Shown here in pieces: positions 8,604 to 17,174 of a DNA stretch of 64,000 bases. The DNA comes from JAJCYL01 sp040222875 (GTDB lineage Bacteria; Bacteroidota; Bacteroidia; Cytophagales; Cyclobacteriaceae). The position numbers and the translations under genes were made by a program. The DNA is taken from positions 372,001 through 436,000 of the forward strand of contig JAVKCG010000034.1 of NCBI GenBank assembly GCA_040222875.1, read 5' to 3'. Positions within the stretch are counted from its first letter, which is position 1; each line of letters opens with the position of its first letter. Below the pieces are notes generated by a model. The model did no database searches and had not been told where the DNA came from. It saw only the letters and a program-made list of their open reading frames with translations.

Positions 8604-11261
8604 ATGAAAACAAACACACAGGTTCCACCGAAACTCGCTGACCAGTTTTTATCGTGGTTTTGCAAGGGTGATCTCCTTGAGGAGATTCAGGGAGACCTGT
8701 ATGAATACTTTGAAAGAATAAACAAAAATGAAAAACGGTGGCGGGTGGTGCTTATTTACTGGTTCCATGTATTCAACTTCCTGCGCCCCTTTGCGATTAG
8801 AAAACTCAATGGTCAAAACTTAAATACAATTACTATGCTTCAGTCAAACATTACAATGGCTTTCAGGAATTTGTTGAAGTACAAATTCTACTCAGGGCTA
8901 AACATAAGTGGGCTTGCCTTAGGGCTGGCGTCTTGTATCTTCATCTTGATATGGGTCACTGATGAGCTCAGCTACGATAAATTCTATGAGAATTCTGAAC
9001 GCATTTACCGTGTGTCATCAGATTTAAAATTTCTGGACAACAAGTACGATATGGCCGTCACCCCGGCACCGATGGCTGAAGCGTTTAAAATGGAATTCCC
9101 AGAAATTATTGAATCTGGCCGATTGCGAAACCGAGGTGGTGTCACATTTAAGAAGGGCGATAGATTAATTGATCAAGACGGTGTTCTTTATGCCGATAAT
9201 TCTATCCTCAGAATATTCTCATTTGAAATACTCCATGGTGACAGGGAAAAGGCATTACTTGAGCCAAATACGCTGGTAATTACAGAATCGGTTGCTGTGA
9301 AATTTTTTGATGAGTCAAATCCCGTAGGTAAATCGATGGAGAGTCTTGGTGGGAAACAATTCAGAATTGATGCTGTGATCAAGGATACACCGGAGAACTC
9401 TCACTTCCATCCAAAAATGTTCATTAGCAACGAAGGGGATCCCCAAAGTAAAGACGGCATCTGGCTCAGCAATAATTACTTTACATATTTCTTATTAGAT
9501 GAGAACAATGACCCAACCGCCCTGCAAGCTAAGTTCGAATCAGTCTACCCTAAATACTTCGGCCCTCAACTGGAACAGTTCGTGGGTGCTGGTTGGGATG
9601 CAATGATTCAATCTGGAAGCCATGTTAATTACTTTTTGGTTGGGCTTGAAGACATCCATCTTTACTCCCATCAGGATATCGAAATTGAACCTAATGGCGA
9701 TATACAATATGTCTATATGTTTGGTGCAATTGGCTTGTTTATTTTAATAATTGCTTGTATCAATTTTATGAACATAAGCACTGCCAGGGCTACGATCCGT
9801 GGCAAAGAAGTAGGTGTTAGAAAAGTGCTGGGGTCAATGCGGTCGCAACTAATTGCTCAATTTCTAACAGAGTCTGTTTTATTTAGTTTCCTGGCACTCA
9901 TAATAGCAGTTATCCTTACTTATACACTTACTCCTTTTTTCGAAAACCTTACAGGAAAAGTGGTCATCAACCCATTCTTCAATCAAAATCAACTATGGAT
10001 GCCATTGATAGCCGGAACCTTTGTCATAGGTCTCATTGCCGGAATTTATCCGGCATTTGTGCTCTCAGGTTTTAAGCCTGTAAAAGTGATGAAAGGCCAA
10101 TTGAGAAGCGGTAAATCGGCATCTGTTATAAGGGGTGTGCTAGTTGTGTTTCAGTTTGCAATGTCAATCATTTTAATCGTAGGAACTGTTGTGGTTTACA
10201 AGCAATTGAATTTTGTCCAAAACAAAAATCTTGGTTTTGATAAAGATGGGGTGATCGTTTTAAATAGTACTGCCACGCTAGGCACAAAAATTCAATCATT
10301 CAAAGAAGAGCTTTTAGCTAATCCCCAAATTGAAAGTGTTAGTGTCTCAGGATATTTACCCACTGGCGAATGGAGGTCAGACACTGCCTTTCAACCAGAG
10401 GGTGCTTCCTCAGATGAAGACATTGTTGGCATCCAGGTGTGGGGTGTTGATCATGATTATGTAAAAACAATGGGAATGGAAATAGTTGCTGGTCGGGATT
10501 TTTCTGAAGATATGGTCAGTGATTCAACGGCTGTAATCATGAACATGACAGCGATAAAGCGGTTTGGATATGAAGAAAATCCTATTGATAAAAAGATCAA
10601 ACCATTGGGTTCATTCCAGGGAACAGGACAGACGGAACTCACTATAATTGGTGTAATAGACGACTTTCATTACGACTCCATGCATGATAACATTGGTCCA
10701 TTAATGATTTATTTGAAGAGTGATCCTTCTGTAATGGCTATAAGGTTTAATGGAGAAAATGTCAAAAACGTTGTAGCTGAAATAGAATCAAAATGGAGTG
10801 AATTCAACCCTAATCATCCATTAGATTACGATTTCATGGACAGACAGTATGCTGCTAAATATGAGGCCGAAGAGCGGCTGGGAACAATCTTCACTGTGTT
10901 CGGGGTATTTGCGATTTTAATCGCCTGCCTCGGCTTGTTTGGTCTATCATCCTTCACCGCAGAACAACGACGCAAAGAGCTTGGCATCAGGAAGGTACTT
11001 GGTGCTTCAGTTAGCAACCTCCTCGGACTGTTATTTCAGGGATACACCAAGCTTCTTGTGATTAGCATTGTGTTGGGGTTACCTATAGCATATTATCTCA
11101 TGAACCAGTGGCTTCAGGATTTTGCTTATCATACTGAGATAGGTATTGGATTATTAGTTGTTTCTGCCTTTGTGGCAATGGTCATAGCCTGGTTAACGGT
11201 AAGTTTTCAATCTCTCAGGGCTGCAAGAGTCAATCCGGCGGATAATTTGCGGTACGAGTAA
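8604..11261 (+). CDS. FtsX/MacB-type ABC permease with N-terminal permease-prefix domain
   Basis: A protein of 885 residues, about 85 longer than its two paralogues here because of an N-terminal extension (residues 1-70: 'PPKLADQFLSWFCKGDLLEEIQGDLYEYF' type sequence, written in families as permease prefix domain 2). This precedes a normal core that starts near residue 78 ('LQSNITMAFRNLLKYKFYSGLN'). Two FtsX domains carry 'TIRGKEVGVRKVLGS' and 'EQRRKELGIRKVLGA'. The prefix domain occurs in permeases encoded beside PadR regulators, as here. No ATPase lies nearby. Substrate unknown. Confidence 0.9.
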   Translation: MKTNTQVPPKLADQFLSWFCKGDLLEEIQGDLYEYFERINKNEKRWRVVLIYWFHVFNFLRPFAIRKLNGQNLNTITMLQSNITMAFRNLLKYKFYSGLNISGLALGLASCIFILIWVTDELSYDKFYENSERIYRVSSDLKFLDNKYDMAVTPAPMAEAFKMEFPEIIESGRLRNRGGVTFKKGDRLIDQDGVLYADNSILRIFSFEILHGDREKALLEPNTLVITESVAVKFFDESNPVGKSMESLGGKQFRIDAVIKDTPENSHFHPKMFISNEGDPQSKDGIWLSNNYFTYFLLDENNDPTALQAKFESVYPKYFGPQLEQFVGAGWDAMIQSGSHVNYFLVGLEDIHLYSHQDIEIEPNGDIQYVYMFGAIGLFILIIACINFMNISTARATIRGKEVGVRKVLGSMRSQLIAQFLTESVLFSFLALIIAVILTYTLTPFFENLTGKVVINPFFNQNQLWMPLIAGTFVIGLIAGIYPAFVLSGFKPVKVMKGQLRSGKSASVIRGVLVVFQFAMSIILIVGTVVVYKQLNFVQNKNLGFDKDGVIVLNSTATLGTKIQSFKEELLANPQIESVSVSGYLPTGEWRSDTAFQPEGASSDEDIVGIQVWGVDHDYVKTMGMEIVAGRDFSEDMVSDSTAVIMNMTAIKRFGYEENPIDKKIKPLGSFQGTGQTELTIIGVIDDFHYDSMHDNIGPLMIYLKSDPSVMAIRFNGENVKNVVAEIESKWSEFNPNHPLDYDFMDRQYAAKYEAEERLGTIFTVFGVFAILIACLGLFGLSSFTAEQRRKELGIRKVLGASVSNLLGLLFQGYTKLLVISIVLGLPIAYYLMNQWLQDFAYHTEIGIGLLVVSAFVAMVIAWLTVSFQSLRAARVNPADNLRYE

Positions 11262-11589
11262 GTTTAGACAAAAGATTAAAGACGAAAGACTTGAGGGTCT
11301 TATCAATTTATGTCCTTGCACAACATTAAAACATGGAATCAGACCCTTTTCTATCTACCGGAAGTATTGCATACGGATAAATCCGGCTATTAGAATTACG
11401 AACCCTGTTGATTTTAAGGGCTTGTTCTGGCTATTGAATTTTAAGTAAAAAGAAGGTGGACAAACTCCCAGCTATGCAGTTATCAGGTCTTTTGTCTTTA
11501 ATCTTTGCTCTTTTGTCTGATAACCGTCCTTTTTTAGTGACTAGTTCGTCTAAGGTGTTGAATAAGTTATTAACCAAAAAAATCAAAAC
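11262..11589. repeat. Intergenic region with long imperfect inverted repeat
   Basis: A stretch of 328 bases without a convincing gene. The left arm (11265-11290) reads AGACAAAAGATTAAAGAC followed by GAAAGAC. The right arm (11487-11519), read on the minus strand, gives AGACAAAAGAGCAAAG, ATTAAAGACAAAAGAC, the same words with a 7-base insertion. The arms are about 195 bases apart and start directly after the permease stop codon. This looks like a degenerate non-autonomous element or a long hairpin; no transposase is linked to it. Confidence 0.5.
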
Positions 11590-11958
11590 ATGACCACACA
11601 AGAAGTTGCAAACAAGTTAGTAGCGTACTGCCGTAAAGGCGAGTATGCCGAAGCACAGCAGGATTTATATGCCGACAACTGCTGGAGCATTGAGCCTGAG
11701 GGAACCCAGGGTTTCCAGACCGTCCAGGGTATGGATGCCATTAAGCAAAAAATGGAACAATGGGCGCAAATGGTAGAAGAAATTCATGGAGCCGAAGTTT
11801 CTGATCCAATTGTTGCAGGCAATCACTTTGCAGTGACAATGAAGAATGACGTGACTTTTAAAGGTCAGGGCAGAATGACAATAGAAGAAATTTCAGTTTA
11901 TGAAGTTACAAATGGCAAGATCACCAAAGAGCAATTCTTTTTCCCTGTGATGGGATAA
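11590..11958 (+). CDS. SnoaL-like / NTF2-fold protein
   Basis: A protein of 122 residues. The pattern 'YCRKGEYAEAQQDLYADNCWSIEP' followed by 'VQGMDAIKQKMEQW' and a C-terminal sheet ending 'VTNGKITKEQFFFPV' is that of the SnoaL-like, nuclear transport factor 2 fold family: small cone-shaped proteins that can be enzymes or ligand binders. No catalytic residues are assigned. It is monocistronic and ends in a strong terminator. Confidence 0.8.
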   Translation: MTTQEVANKLVAYCRKGEYAEAQQDLYADNCWSIEPEGTQGFQTVQGMDAIKQKMEQWAQMVEEIHGAEVSDPIVAGNHFAVTMKNDVTFKGQGRMTIEEISVYEVTNGKITKEQFFFPVMG

Positions 11959-11981
11959 ACGAATAAAACCTACGATTCTTT

Positions 11982-12010
11982 AAGGCTGAGCAAGTGTTCA
12001 GCCTTTTTTT
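11982..12010 (+). terminator. Rho-independent terminator
   Basis: Perfect 8-base stem AAGGCTGA (11982-11989) / TCAGCCTT (11998-12005), 8-base loop, followed by a run of T to 12010. It lies 23 bases after the SnoaL-like stop codon. Confidence 0.9.
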
Positions 12011-12067
12011 GTTTTATAGCTAGCCATTTGATCCGTCAAATGCACCAAAGGCGCCTGATTGCGACTT

Positions 12068-14119
12068 CTAATCCTGATTTCTCTTTTTCACCATAGTGAG
12101 TATAGTGGCTATTGCAACAGTTTCGTCAGTTTCATCATATACATCAACCATAAATTTGACAATGCCTTTCGCAATATCATCTTTCTTTTCCTGGTCCATT
12201 TTTTCTTTAACCGTCAGCCTCACACCAATGGTCATACCGGCGTAAACAGGCTTTGTAAATCGGCATTCTTCCAAGCCGTAGTTTAATAGCACAGGCCCTT
12301 TTTTTGCCTCGACGAAAAGACCCGCTGCAGCAGATAGAATGAAGTAACCATGGGCCACTTTTTGCTCAAAAGTTGTACCCTCCAATGAGGTGACATCCGT
12401 GTGAGCGTAAAAATGATCCCAGCTGACATTTGCAAAATTGACGATATCCGCATCCGTAATAGTGCGCTTGTGGGTAATTACTGTTTCACCAACTTCGATG
12501 TCTTCAAAGTGTTTACTGAAAACATGTTGACCAGGATCCTTATATTTTCCACCGTATTGATATTGAGAAGTTATTTCTGTTAATGTGGTCGGCGTACCCT
12601 GGATGGCACATCTCTGGAGATAATGCATCACACCACGTTTGCCTCCCATCTCTTCACCTCCCCCTGCCCTACCCGGTCCTCCGTGGGTGAGCATTGGCAT
12701 TGGTGAGCCATGACCAGTGCTCTCCTTGGCACTTTCTCGGTTCAATACTAAAATTCGGCCGTGATGTGTGGCGGCCCCCAAAACGAATTGTCTGGCAGTT
12801 TGGTCATCATTAGTGGCTATTGATGAACACAAAGACCCCTTGCCCATTTTAGCAAGTTCAATGGCCTCATCGATACCGTTGTAGGGCATAATAGTGCTCA
12901 CTGGCCCAAATGCTTCAATGTTATGGACGGGATCACTTTTGAATGGATCTTTATTTACAAAAAGAACGGGTGAAATGAATGAACCTTTATCGGTATTTGC
13001 ACCAACAACTTCCACCTTACCAGGATCTCCAAACACTATTTCCGAAACTTTTTTAAGCTCCTCAATCCTGTTCAACACCTCCTCTTTTTGCTCTTTTCCT
13101 GCTAACGCTCCCATTCTCACACCTTCAACATTCGGATCACCAATTGTAGTTTTCCCCAAGGCTTTACCCAGGGCTATTTGAACGTCTTCGACCAGCTTTT
13201 CTGGAACGATAATCCTGCGGACAGCAGTACACTTTTGACCACACTTTACAGTGATCTCTTTTCTGACTTCTTTGATAAATAAGTCAAATTCATCAGTTCC
13301 TGGTGTTGCATCTTCACCCAAAATAGCTGCATTCAATGAGTCGGCTTCTAGGTTAAAGGGCACTGATTCCGCAATAACCTGCGGATGTGTTTTGAGCTTT
13401 ACCCCGGTTGCAAACGACCCGGTAAATGTGACCACATCCTGATTGGTTACGTTGTCTATTATACCATTACCATAACCTGCTACAAGTTGTAGAGCACCCT
13501 TGGGAACAATTCCAGAATCGACGATTTCTTTAACAACCAGCTCAGTGAGGTAACATGTTTGCTCAGCTGGCTTGACCACCGCCGGAACACCCGCCAACCA
13601 GTTAACTGCTACTTTTTCAAGCATCCCCCAAACCGGGAAATTGAAGGCATTGATATGAATTGCCACACCCTCTTTTGGCACCATTATGTGATTACCAACA
13701 AAAGTGCCCTCCTTTGAAAGGCCAACCATTTCACCATCAACATAATGCTTCTCGCTCCCAAACTGCCTTCGAAGACTTGCATATGCGAACAAGTTGCCAA
13801 TTCCACCTTCAATGTCGATCCATGAATCAATTCTGGTCGCCCCCGTGGCCCAACTGAGTTTGTAGAATTTTTCTTTATGCTCTAGAAGGTATAACGCCAA
13901 AGACTTGAGCATTAGGCCTCTTTCATAAAAGGTCATGCTACGAAGGGCATCACCCCCTGTTTTTCGTCCGTAATCAAGAATATCTTTGAAGTCAAGGCCC
14001 TCTATTGAATGCCTACCTACTGGGTCACCGGTAATTGCATTGTGAAGGACGACACCATCGCCATCTCCTTCCGACCAGCTTCCTTGAATGTAATGTTGAA
14101 TTTTGGGTATGTTGCTCAT
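12068..14119 (-). CDS. paaZ: Bifunctional oxepin-CoA hydrolase / semialdehyde dehydrogenase PaaZ
   Basis: A protein of 683 residues matching the full two-domain PaaZ. Residues 1-520 are an aldehyde dehydrogenase with catalytic Cys297 in 'VKCGQKCTA' and Glu258 in 'FNLEADS', close to the positions in the E. coli enzyme. Residues 535-680 are a MaoC-like (R)-hydratase domain with 'NFANVSWDHFYAHTD'. In the phenylacetate pathway it opens the oxepin-CoA ring and oxidises the resulting semialdehyde. Its ATG shares one base with the stop codon of the upstream toxin gene (TAATG), so translation may be coupled. paaY lies upstream in the same direction, but the ring-epoxidising paaABCDE genes are not in the window. 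Confidence 0.95.
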   Translation of the reverse strand: MSNIPKIQHYIQGSWSEGDGDGVVLHNAITGDPVGRHSIEGLDFKDILDYGRKTGGDALRSMTFYERGLMLKSLALYLLEHKEKFYKLSWATGATRIDSWIDIEGGIGNLFAYASLRRQFGSEKHYVDGEMVGLSKEGTFVGNHIMVPKEGVAIHINAFNFPVWGMLEKVAVNWLAGVPAVVKPAEQTCYLTELVVKEIVDSGIVPKGALQLVAGYGNGIIDNVTNQDVVTFTGSFATGVKLKTHPQVIAESVPFNLEADSLNAAILGEDATPGTDEFDLFIKEVRKEITVKCGQKCTAVRRIIVPEKLVEDVQIALGKALGKTTIGDPNVEGVRMGALAGKEQKEEVLNRIEELKKVSEIVFGDPGKVEVVGANTDKGSFISPVLFVNKDPFKSDPVHNIEAFGPVSTIMPYNGIDEAIELAKMGKGSLCSSIATNDDQTARQFVLGAATHHGRILVLNRESAKESTGHGSPMPMLTHGGPGRAGGGEEMGGKRGVMHYLQRCAIQGTPTTLTEITSQYQYGGKYKDPGQHVFSKHFEDIEVGETVITHKRTITDADIVNFANVSWDHFYAHTDVTSLEGTTFEQKVAHGYFILSAAAGLFVEAKKGPVLLNYGLEECRFTKPVYAGMTIGVRLTVKEKMDQEKKDDIAKGIVKFMVDVYDETDETVAIATILTMVKKRNQD

Positions 14120-14445
14120 TAATCTACAAGTGACTTGAATATCTTTTTTAATGTTTGCTTTTCATCAGGTGTTAATTTTCCAATAGTCGCTATTACCTGT
14201 TCGCTCTTAATTGTTGCCAACCGATCTACTTTGATTAGGGAATCAACCCTAAGACCCGAAATTGAACTTGATTTAACAACAAAAGATTTTTTAGGGACGT
14301 CATTTGGAACAACGGAACTTATAGCGGCAATTATTAAATCTTTAAACCTATCTTCAGTTTCGCCTATCACAACGGCAGGCCTCACTTTGGTATTTGTGAG
14401 TTCAGCAAAGGGAAATGGAACCAGAATAATCTGTCCGAATTTCAT
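14119..14445 (-). CDS. MazF/PemK-family toxin
   Basis: A protein of 108 residues starting 'MKFGQIILVPFPFAELTNTKVRPAVVIG', the hallmark of the PemK/MazF barrel: the GxI..v.fPf hairpin and the R-P-A-V-V strand that positions the catalytic arginine. Family members are mRNA endoribonucleases. The gene starts 1 base after the antitoxin stop, and its own stop codon overlaps the paaZ start. Length is normal and no frameshift is seen, so it is probably functional. Confidence 0.85.
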   Translation of the reverse strand: MKFGQIILVPFPFAELTNTKVRPAVVIGETEDRFKDLIIAAISSVVPNDVPKKSFVVKSSSISGLRVDSLIKVDRLATIKSEQVIATIGKLTPDEKQTLKKIFKSLVD

Positions 14446-14446
14446 A

Positions 14447-14653
14447 CTATTTACCTGTCAGATAATCCTGGTATAAGTCTTCTTTTGGGTTGTTCCAAAA
14501 CTCAAAAGCTTTAAGATTTGAGCTAAAAATCCTTTCCTCTTCAAGTTCATCAACTTCTTCAAGTAGTGTGATCAGTACTTTATATTTTTTTTGTGGGAGT
14601 TCCTCTAAAGGAGTTATTTGTTGACCATCAGAAATACCTTTAATCGTAACCAT
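14447..14653 (-). CDS. Putative antitoxin partner of the MazF/PemK-like toxin
   Basis: A protein of 68 residues: 'MVTIKGISDGQQITPLEELPQKKYKVLITLLEE' followed by an acidic linker (VDELEEER) and a tail with aromatic residues that could wrap the toxin (FEFWNNPKEDLYQDYL). The start resembles small antitoxins written next to PemK-like toxins in Bacteroidota. Position (immediately upstream of the toxin, 1-base gap) is the main evidence. It begins 9 bases after the paaY stop codon. Confidence 0.7.
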   Translation of the reverse strand: MVTIKGISDGQQITPLEELPQKKYKVLITLLEEVDELEEERIFSSNLKAFEFWNNPKEDLYQDYLTGK

Positions 14654-14662
14654 ATCTTAAAT

Positions 14663-15256
14663 TTAGTGAACTTCTTTCCAAGGTTTGAAAGATTTATTTT
14701 GTTCCTTTCTATCATCAGGCACACTCCTTAAAGGCTCACATTCCTTCAATGTTCCATAACAATCGGCGGGTAATTGTTGATACAACTCAGTCCCCTTGCT
14801 TTTCCATTCAATCATCTCATCACTTACTTCCTTAATTACTTTACTGGGGTTCCCTACTACAAGGCTTCGTCGTGGAATTACGGTTTCAGCCTTAATAAAA
14901 CACAAAGCACCAATTATTGACTCCTCTCCGACTTCAGCATTGTCCATAATAACTGCATTCATCCCAACAAGACTATTTCTTCCTATTGTCGCACCATGAA
15001 TAATGGCCCCATGGCCGATGTGCGCACTTTCTTCTAGTGTTACAGTAACACCAGGGAACATATGGATGGTACAATTCTCCTGCACATTACAGCCGTCTCT
15101 TACGATGATTTCGCCCCAATCGCCACGGATTGCGGCACCTGGTCCTATGTAAACATCTTTTCCAATTACAACATTACCTGTAACGACGGCTTGTGGATGG
15201 ATGAACGAAGATTCATGTATTACAGGCCGATATCCATCAAATTCGTAAATCATCAA
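14663..15256 (-). CDS. paaY: PaaY-like hexapeptide-repeat thioesterase / gamma-carbonic-anhydrase fold protein
   Basis: A protein of 197 residues, the length of E. coli PaaY. It has left-handed beta-helix hexapeptide repeats ('VVTGNVVIGKDVYIGPGAAIRGDWG', then 'IGHGAIIHGATIGRNSLVGMNAVI') and gamma-carbonic-anhydrase-type metal ligands in 'IHMFPG' and 'HIGHGAIIHG'. The long C-terminal tail after 'VVGNPSKVIKEVSDEMIEWK' is typical of PaaY rather than of plain CaiE/YrdA proteins. PaaY hydrolyses dead-end CoA thioesters in phenylacetate breakdown. It is the first gene of the paaY-antitoxin-toxin-paaZ run. ATG at 15256 and 15253 are both possible. Confidence 0.85.
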   Translation of the reverse strand: MMIYEFDGYRPVIHESSFIHPQAVVTGNVVIGKDVYIGPGAAIRGDWGEIIVRDGCNVQENCTIHMFPGVTVTLEESAHIGHGAIIHGATIGRNSLVGMNAVIMDNAEVGEESIIGALCFIKAETVIPRRSLVVGNPSKVIKEVSDEMIEWKSKGTELYQQLPADCYGTLKECEPLRSVPDDRKEQNKSFKPWKEVH

Positions 15257-15294
15257 ATTCCGTTTGATACAAACTTACCAAACGAATTTGTATC
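15254..15294 (-). promoter_or_regulatory. paaY promoter with nested palindromes
   Basis: On the minus strand TAAGTTTG (complement of 15270-15277) fits the Bacteroidota -7 consensus and lies about 14 bases before the paaY ATG. It is enclosed by GATACAAA (15266-15273) and TTTGTATC (15287-15294), a perfect 8-base inverted repeat with 13 bases between. A second one, CGTTTG (15261-15266) / CAAACG (15279-15284), is interleaved. This is a good operator candidate; the regulator is unknown. No clear -33 element was seen. Confidence 0.5.
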
Positions 15295-15355
15295 TGGACG
15301 AAGGTGTTAATAATACGAGGTCAAATTTCAAACTTTGATTAATTCGTTTGAGGAA

Positions 15356-16621
15356 TTACCCCACTCTCATTTTGCCAGTTTCCATTTCCATTTTCCTGAA
15401 TGCTCTGGTTCTGGCAACCAGCGATTGAATTATCTCTTTATTTAGCTCCATATAAATCCTGAAACTCTCATTTGCCAGGAGGCGTTCATCAATCAGCATT
15501 TGGAAAGCTTTGTCTTGTTCGGTTTGTAACTCAAGGATTTTACCTTTTGCCTCTCTTGATGACCGCAATTTCGGAATATCAGATTTGATATCGATTACCT
15601 TTTTATAAAAAATGTCGATGCGATCTTTCTTAACCTGCTCACGCCATTTTGATAGAGATATCAAACCAGATATCAAGGCAATTAGTACCGAGAAGCCAAC
15701 GCCAATTACTTCTGCGTATCTTTCAAAAAAGCCTGGTTCGTCACGGTCAAGATAGCGCCTTGAACCTGGGTGCAATGGGAAATTCAATTTGTTGTGATCA
15801 AAGTTCTCCGTTAAATCGAGGTAGATCAATGGGCTGATAGAATTAAACTCCTGATGATTTTGAAAGAGTGTTTTAGTTAATTGATAAATCGCCTCGGTGG
15901 ATATTTCAGTCCTGGCTACTAAAACGGCATCAACGGCAATCGTTAAAGATGCGTTAGGCGTGAGTTCCCGATAAGTGTTTTGTGGAATTATGAAAGGTCG
16001 CATCTGAGGGTATTTCAGACAGATAGCCTCGGCAATGCTTCCCTTTTTGAAATTATCAATGTGATCAAAACTATATAGCCTGAAACCACGGAGGCCCCGA
16101 AGGTTATCATCTTTAATAATATCACCAAATGAGGCATAAACTTCGAAATCAAAAGGATTATCCGTTATCTCAACCTCGCTTTTATCGATCTCAAAAAATT
16201 GAAATAGATCTAGCATAAACCTGTATGTGCCGCTTCCTTCAAACCCCATGAAAACCTTCTTACCAGCAACCAACTCTTTAAAATCAGTTATCTCCTCATC
16301 GCTTTGGTAAAGAATATGGAGTATCTGAGGATAAAATGGCAATACCGAAGAAATACTATCATCTACCGGAGTGTGGTTTTCGATTATCGCAAGATCAGCT
16401 GCGCCGGCCAATAATGAGTCAACGTTACCAATTGACCCAGGCCCAATAATAAGTTCGGTAGTAATGTTATCATTCTTGTCAAGAACATACTCCATCCGTT
16501 TGGCTATTTGACCAATGGGTTCATCAGCAGAATAAATGATCCTGAAATTTGTCGGCTCCTCGTTACAGGATATCAGAACGATAACTATTGGGAGCAAGAA
16601 AAGAAGTCGGTTGGCTTTCAT
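15356..16621 (-). CDS. TAXI-type solute-binding lipoprotein with C-terminal membrane and coiled-coil region
   Basis: A protein of 421 residues. A lipoprotein signal ends in LISC (Cys19). Residues 25-300 form a periplasmic binding-protein fold of the TRAP-TAXI type ('FRIIYSADEPIGQIAKRM', 'GSGTYRFMLDLFQFF', 'FPLHPGSRRYL'). A single TM helix (about 310-332) and a charged, helical cytoplasmic tail of about 85 residues follow. Free TAXI proteins lack this TM and tail; versions with it are probably sensors or anchored receptors rather than transport subunits. No TRAP membrane subunits are encoded here. The YHS gene lies 19 bases upstream in the same direction. Confidence 0.8.
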   Translation of the reverse strand: MKANRLLFLLPIVIVLISCNEEPTNFRIIYSADEPIGQIAKRMEYVLDKNDNITTELIIGPGSIGNVDSLLAGAADLAIIENHTPVDDSISSVLPFYPQILHILYQSDEEITDFKELVAGKKVFMGFEGSGTYRFMLDLFQFFEIDKSEVEITDNPFDFEVYASFGDIIKDDNLRGLRGFRLYSFDHIDNFKKGSIAEAICLKYPQMRPFIIPQNTYRELTPNASLTIAVDAVLVARTEISTEAIYQLTKTLFQNHQEFNSISPLIYLDLTENFDHNKLNFPLHPGSRRYLDRDEPGFFERYAEVIGVGFSVLIALISGLISLSKWREQVKKDRIDIFYKKVIDIKSDIPKLRSSREAKGKILELQTEQDKAFQMLIDERLLANESFRIYMELNKEIIQSLVARTRAFRKMEMETGKMRVG

Positions 16622-16640
16622 ACCGTGGGTTTTTTAGGGG

Positions 16641-17132
16641 TTAGTTTTTCGGGTCTTTCTCAACGAACTCTTCACGGTAGTGCTTATCAGCTAAAATCTC
16701 AAACAGCTGAGGATCCTTCTCCCATTGGGTTTTTCCATTAAAAAATCCTTGTACTTCAAAGAACAAGAGCTTTTCATTTTGAATAGCATAACTCTCAAAA
16801 TTCGGTATCACGTAGCGGTCGCTTGAAACAGCAGTAGCACAATAGCCGCCATATGCTGGAAGGTAATCGTATGGCTTCTTCTTGAATATTTCGAGGTTTT
16901 CTTTGGAAGCAAATAGCAGGGTTAATCCGTCGTACTCATATTTATAAGAAGGATTGCCTTTAACTGGTTTCGCACTGGTGAAATAGCTCACTAAATCGAA
17001 GCCATCAAAAGCTGCTTCGCCCCTAGTTTGCACATAACGATGCTGACTTGACGCAATGTGTGATGCCGCAATAAGCATCAGTATCATTAATAGTGTTTTT
17101 GACATTAATTTTTTCGAATCCCTGGTTTCCAT
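16641..17132 (-). CDS. Exported YHS-domain protein
   Basis: A protein of 163 residues with an N-terminal signal or anchor (about residues 10-30, 'LLMILMLIAASHIASSQ') and a YHS domain: 'FDGFDLVSYFTSAKPVKGNPSYKYEYDG', then 'FASKENLEIFKKKPYDYLPAYGGYCA'. YHS domains bind metals such as copper, or haem-like ligands, and occur in metal-handling proteins. A start at MSKTLLMIL (codon 10, near 17105) would give a cleaner signal peptide. It sits between a Crp/Fnr gene and the TAXI lipoprotein. Confidence 0.85.
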   Translation of the reverse strand: METRDSKKLMSKTLLMILMLIAASHIASSQHRYVQTRGEAAFDGFDLVSYFTSAKPVKGNPSYKYEYDGLTLLFASKENLEIFKKKPYDYLPAYGGYCATAVSSDRYVIPNFESYAIQNEKLLFFEVQGFFNGKTQWEKDPQLFEILADKHYREEFVEKDPKN

Positions 17133-17174
17133 ATTGGTTTTTACTTTTAGTAATTATCTTGATTGATTATTCTA

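Noticed and set aside
13251..13442. Open frame antisense to paaZ
   Set aside because: It lies wholly inside a confidently assigned gene and reads as low-complexity shadow sequence with no domain.
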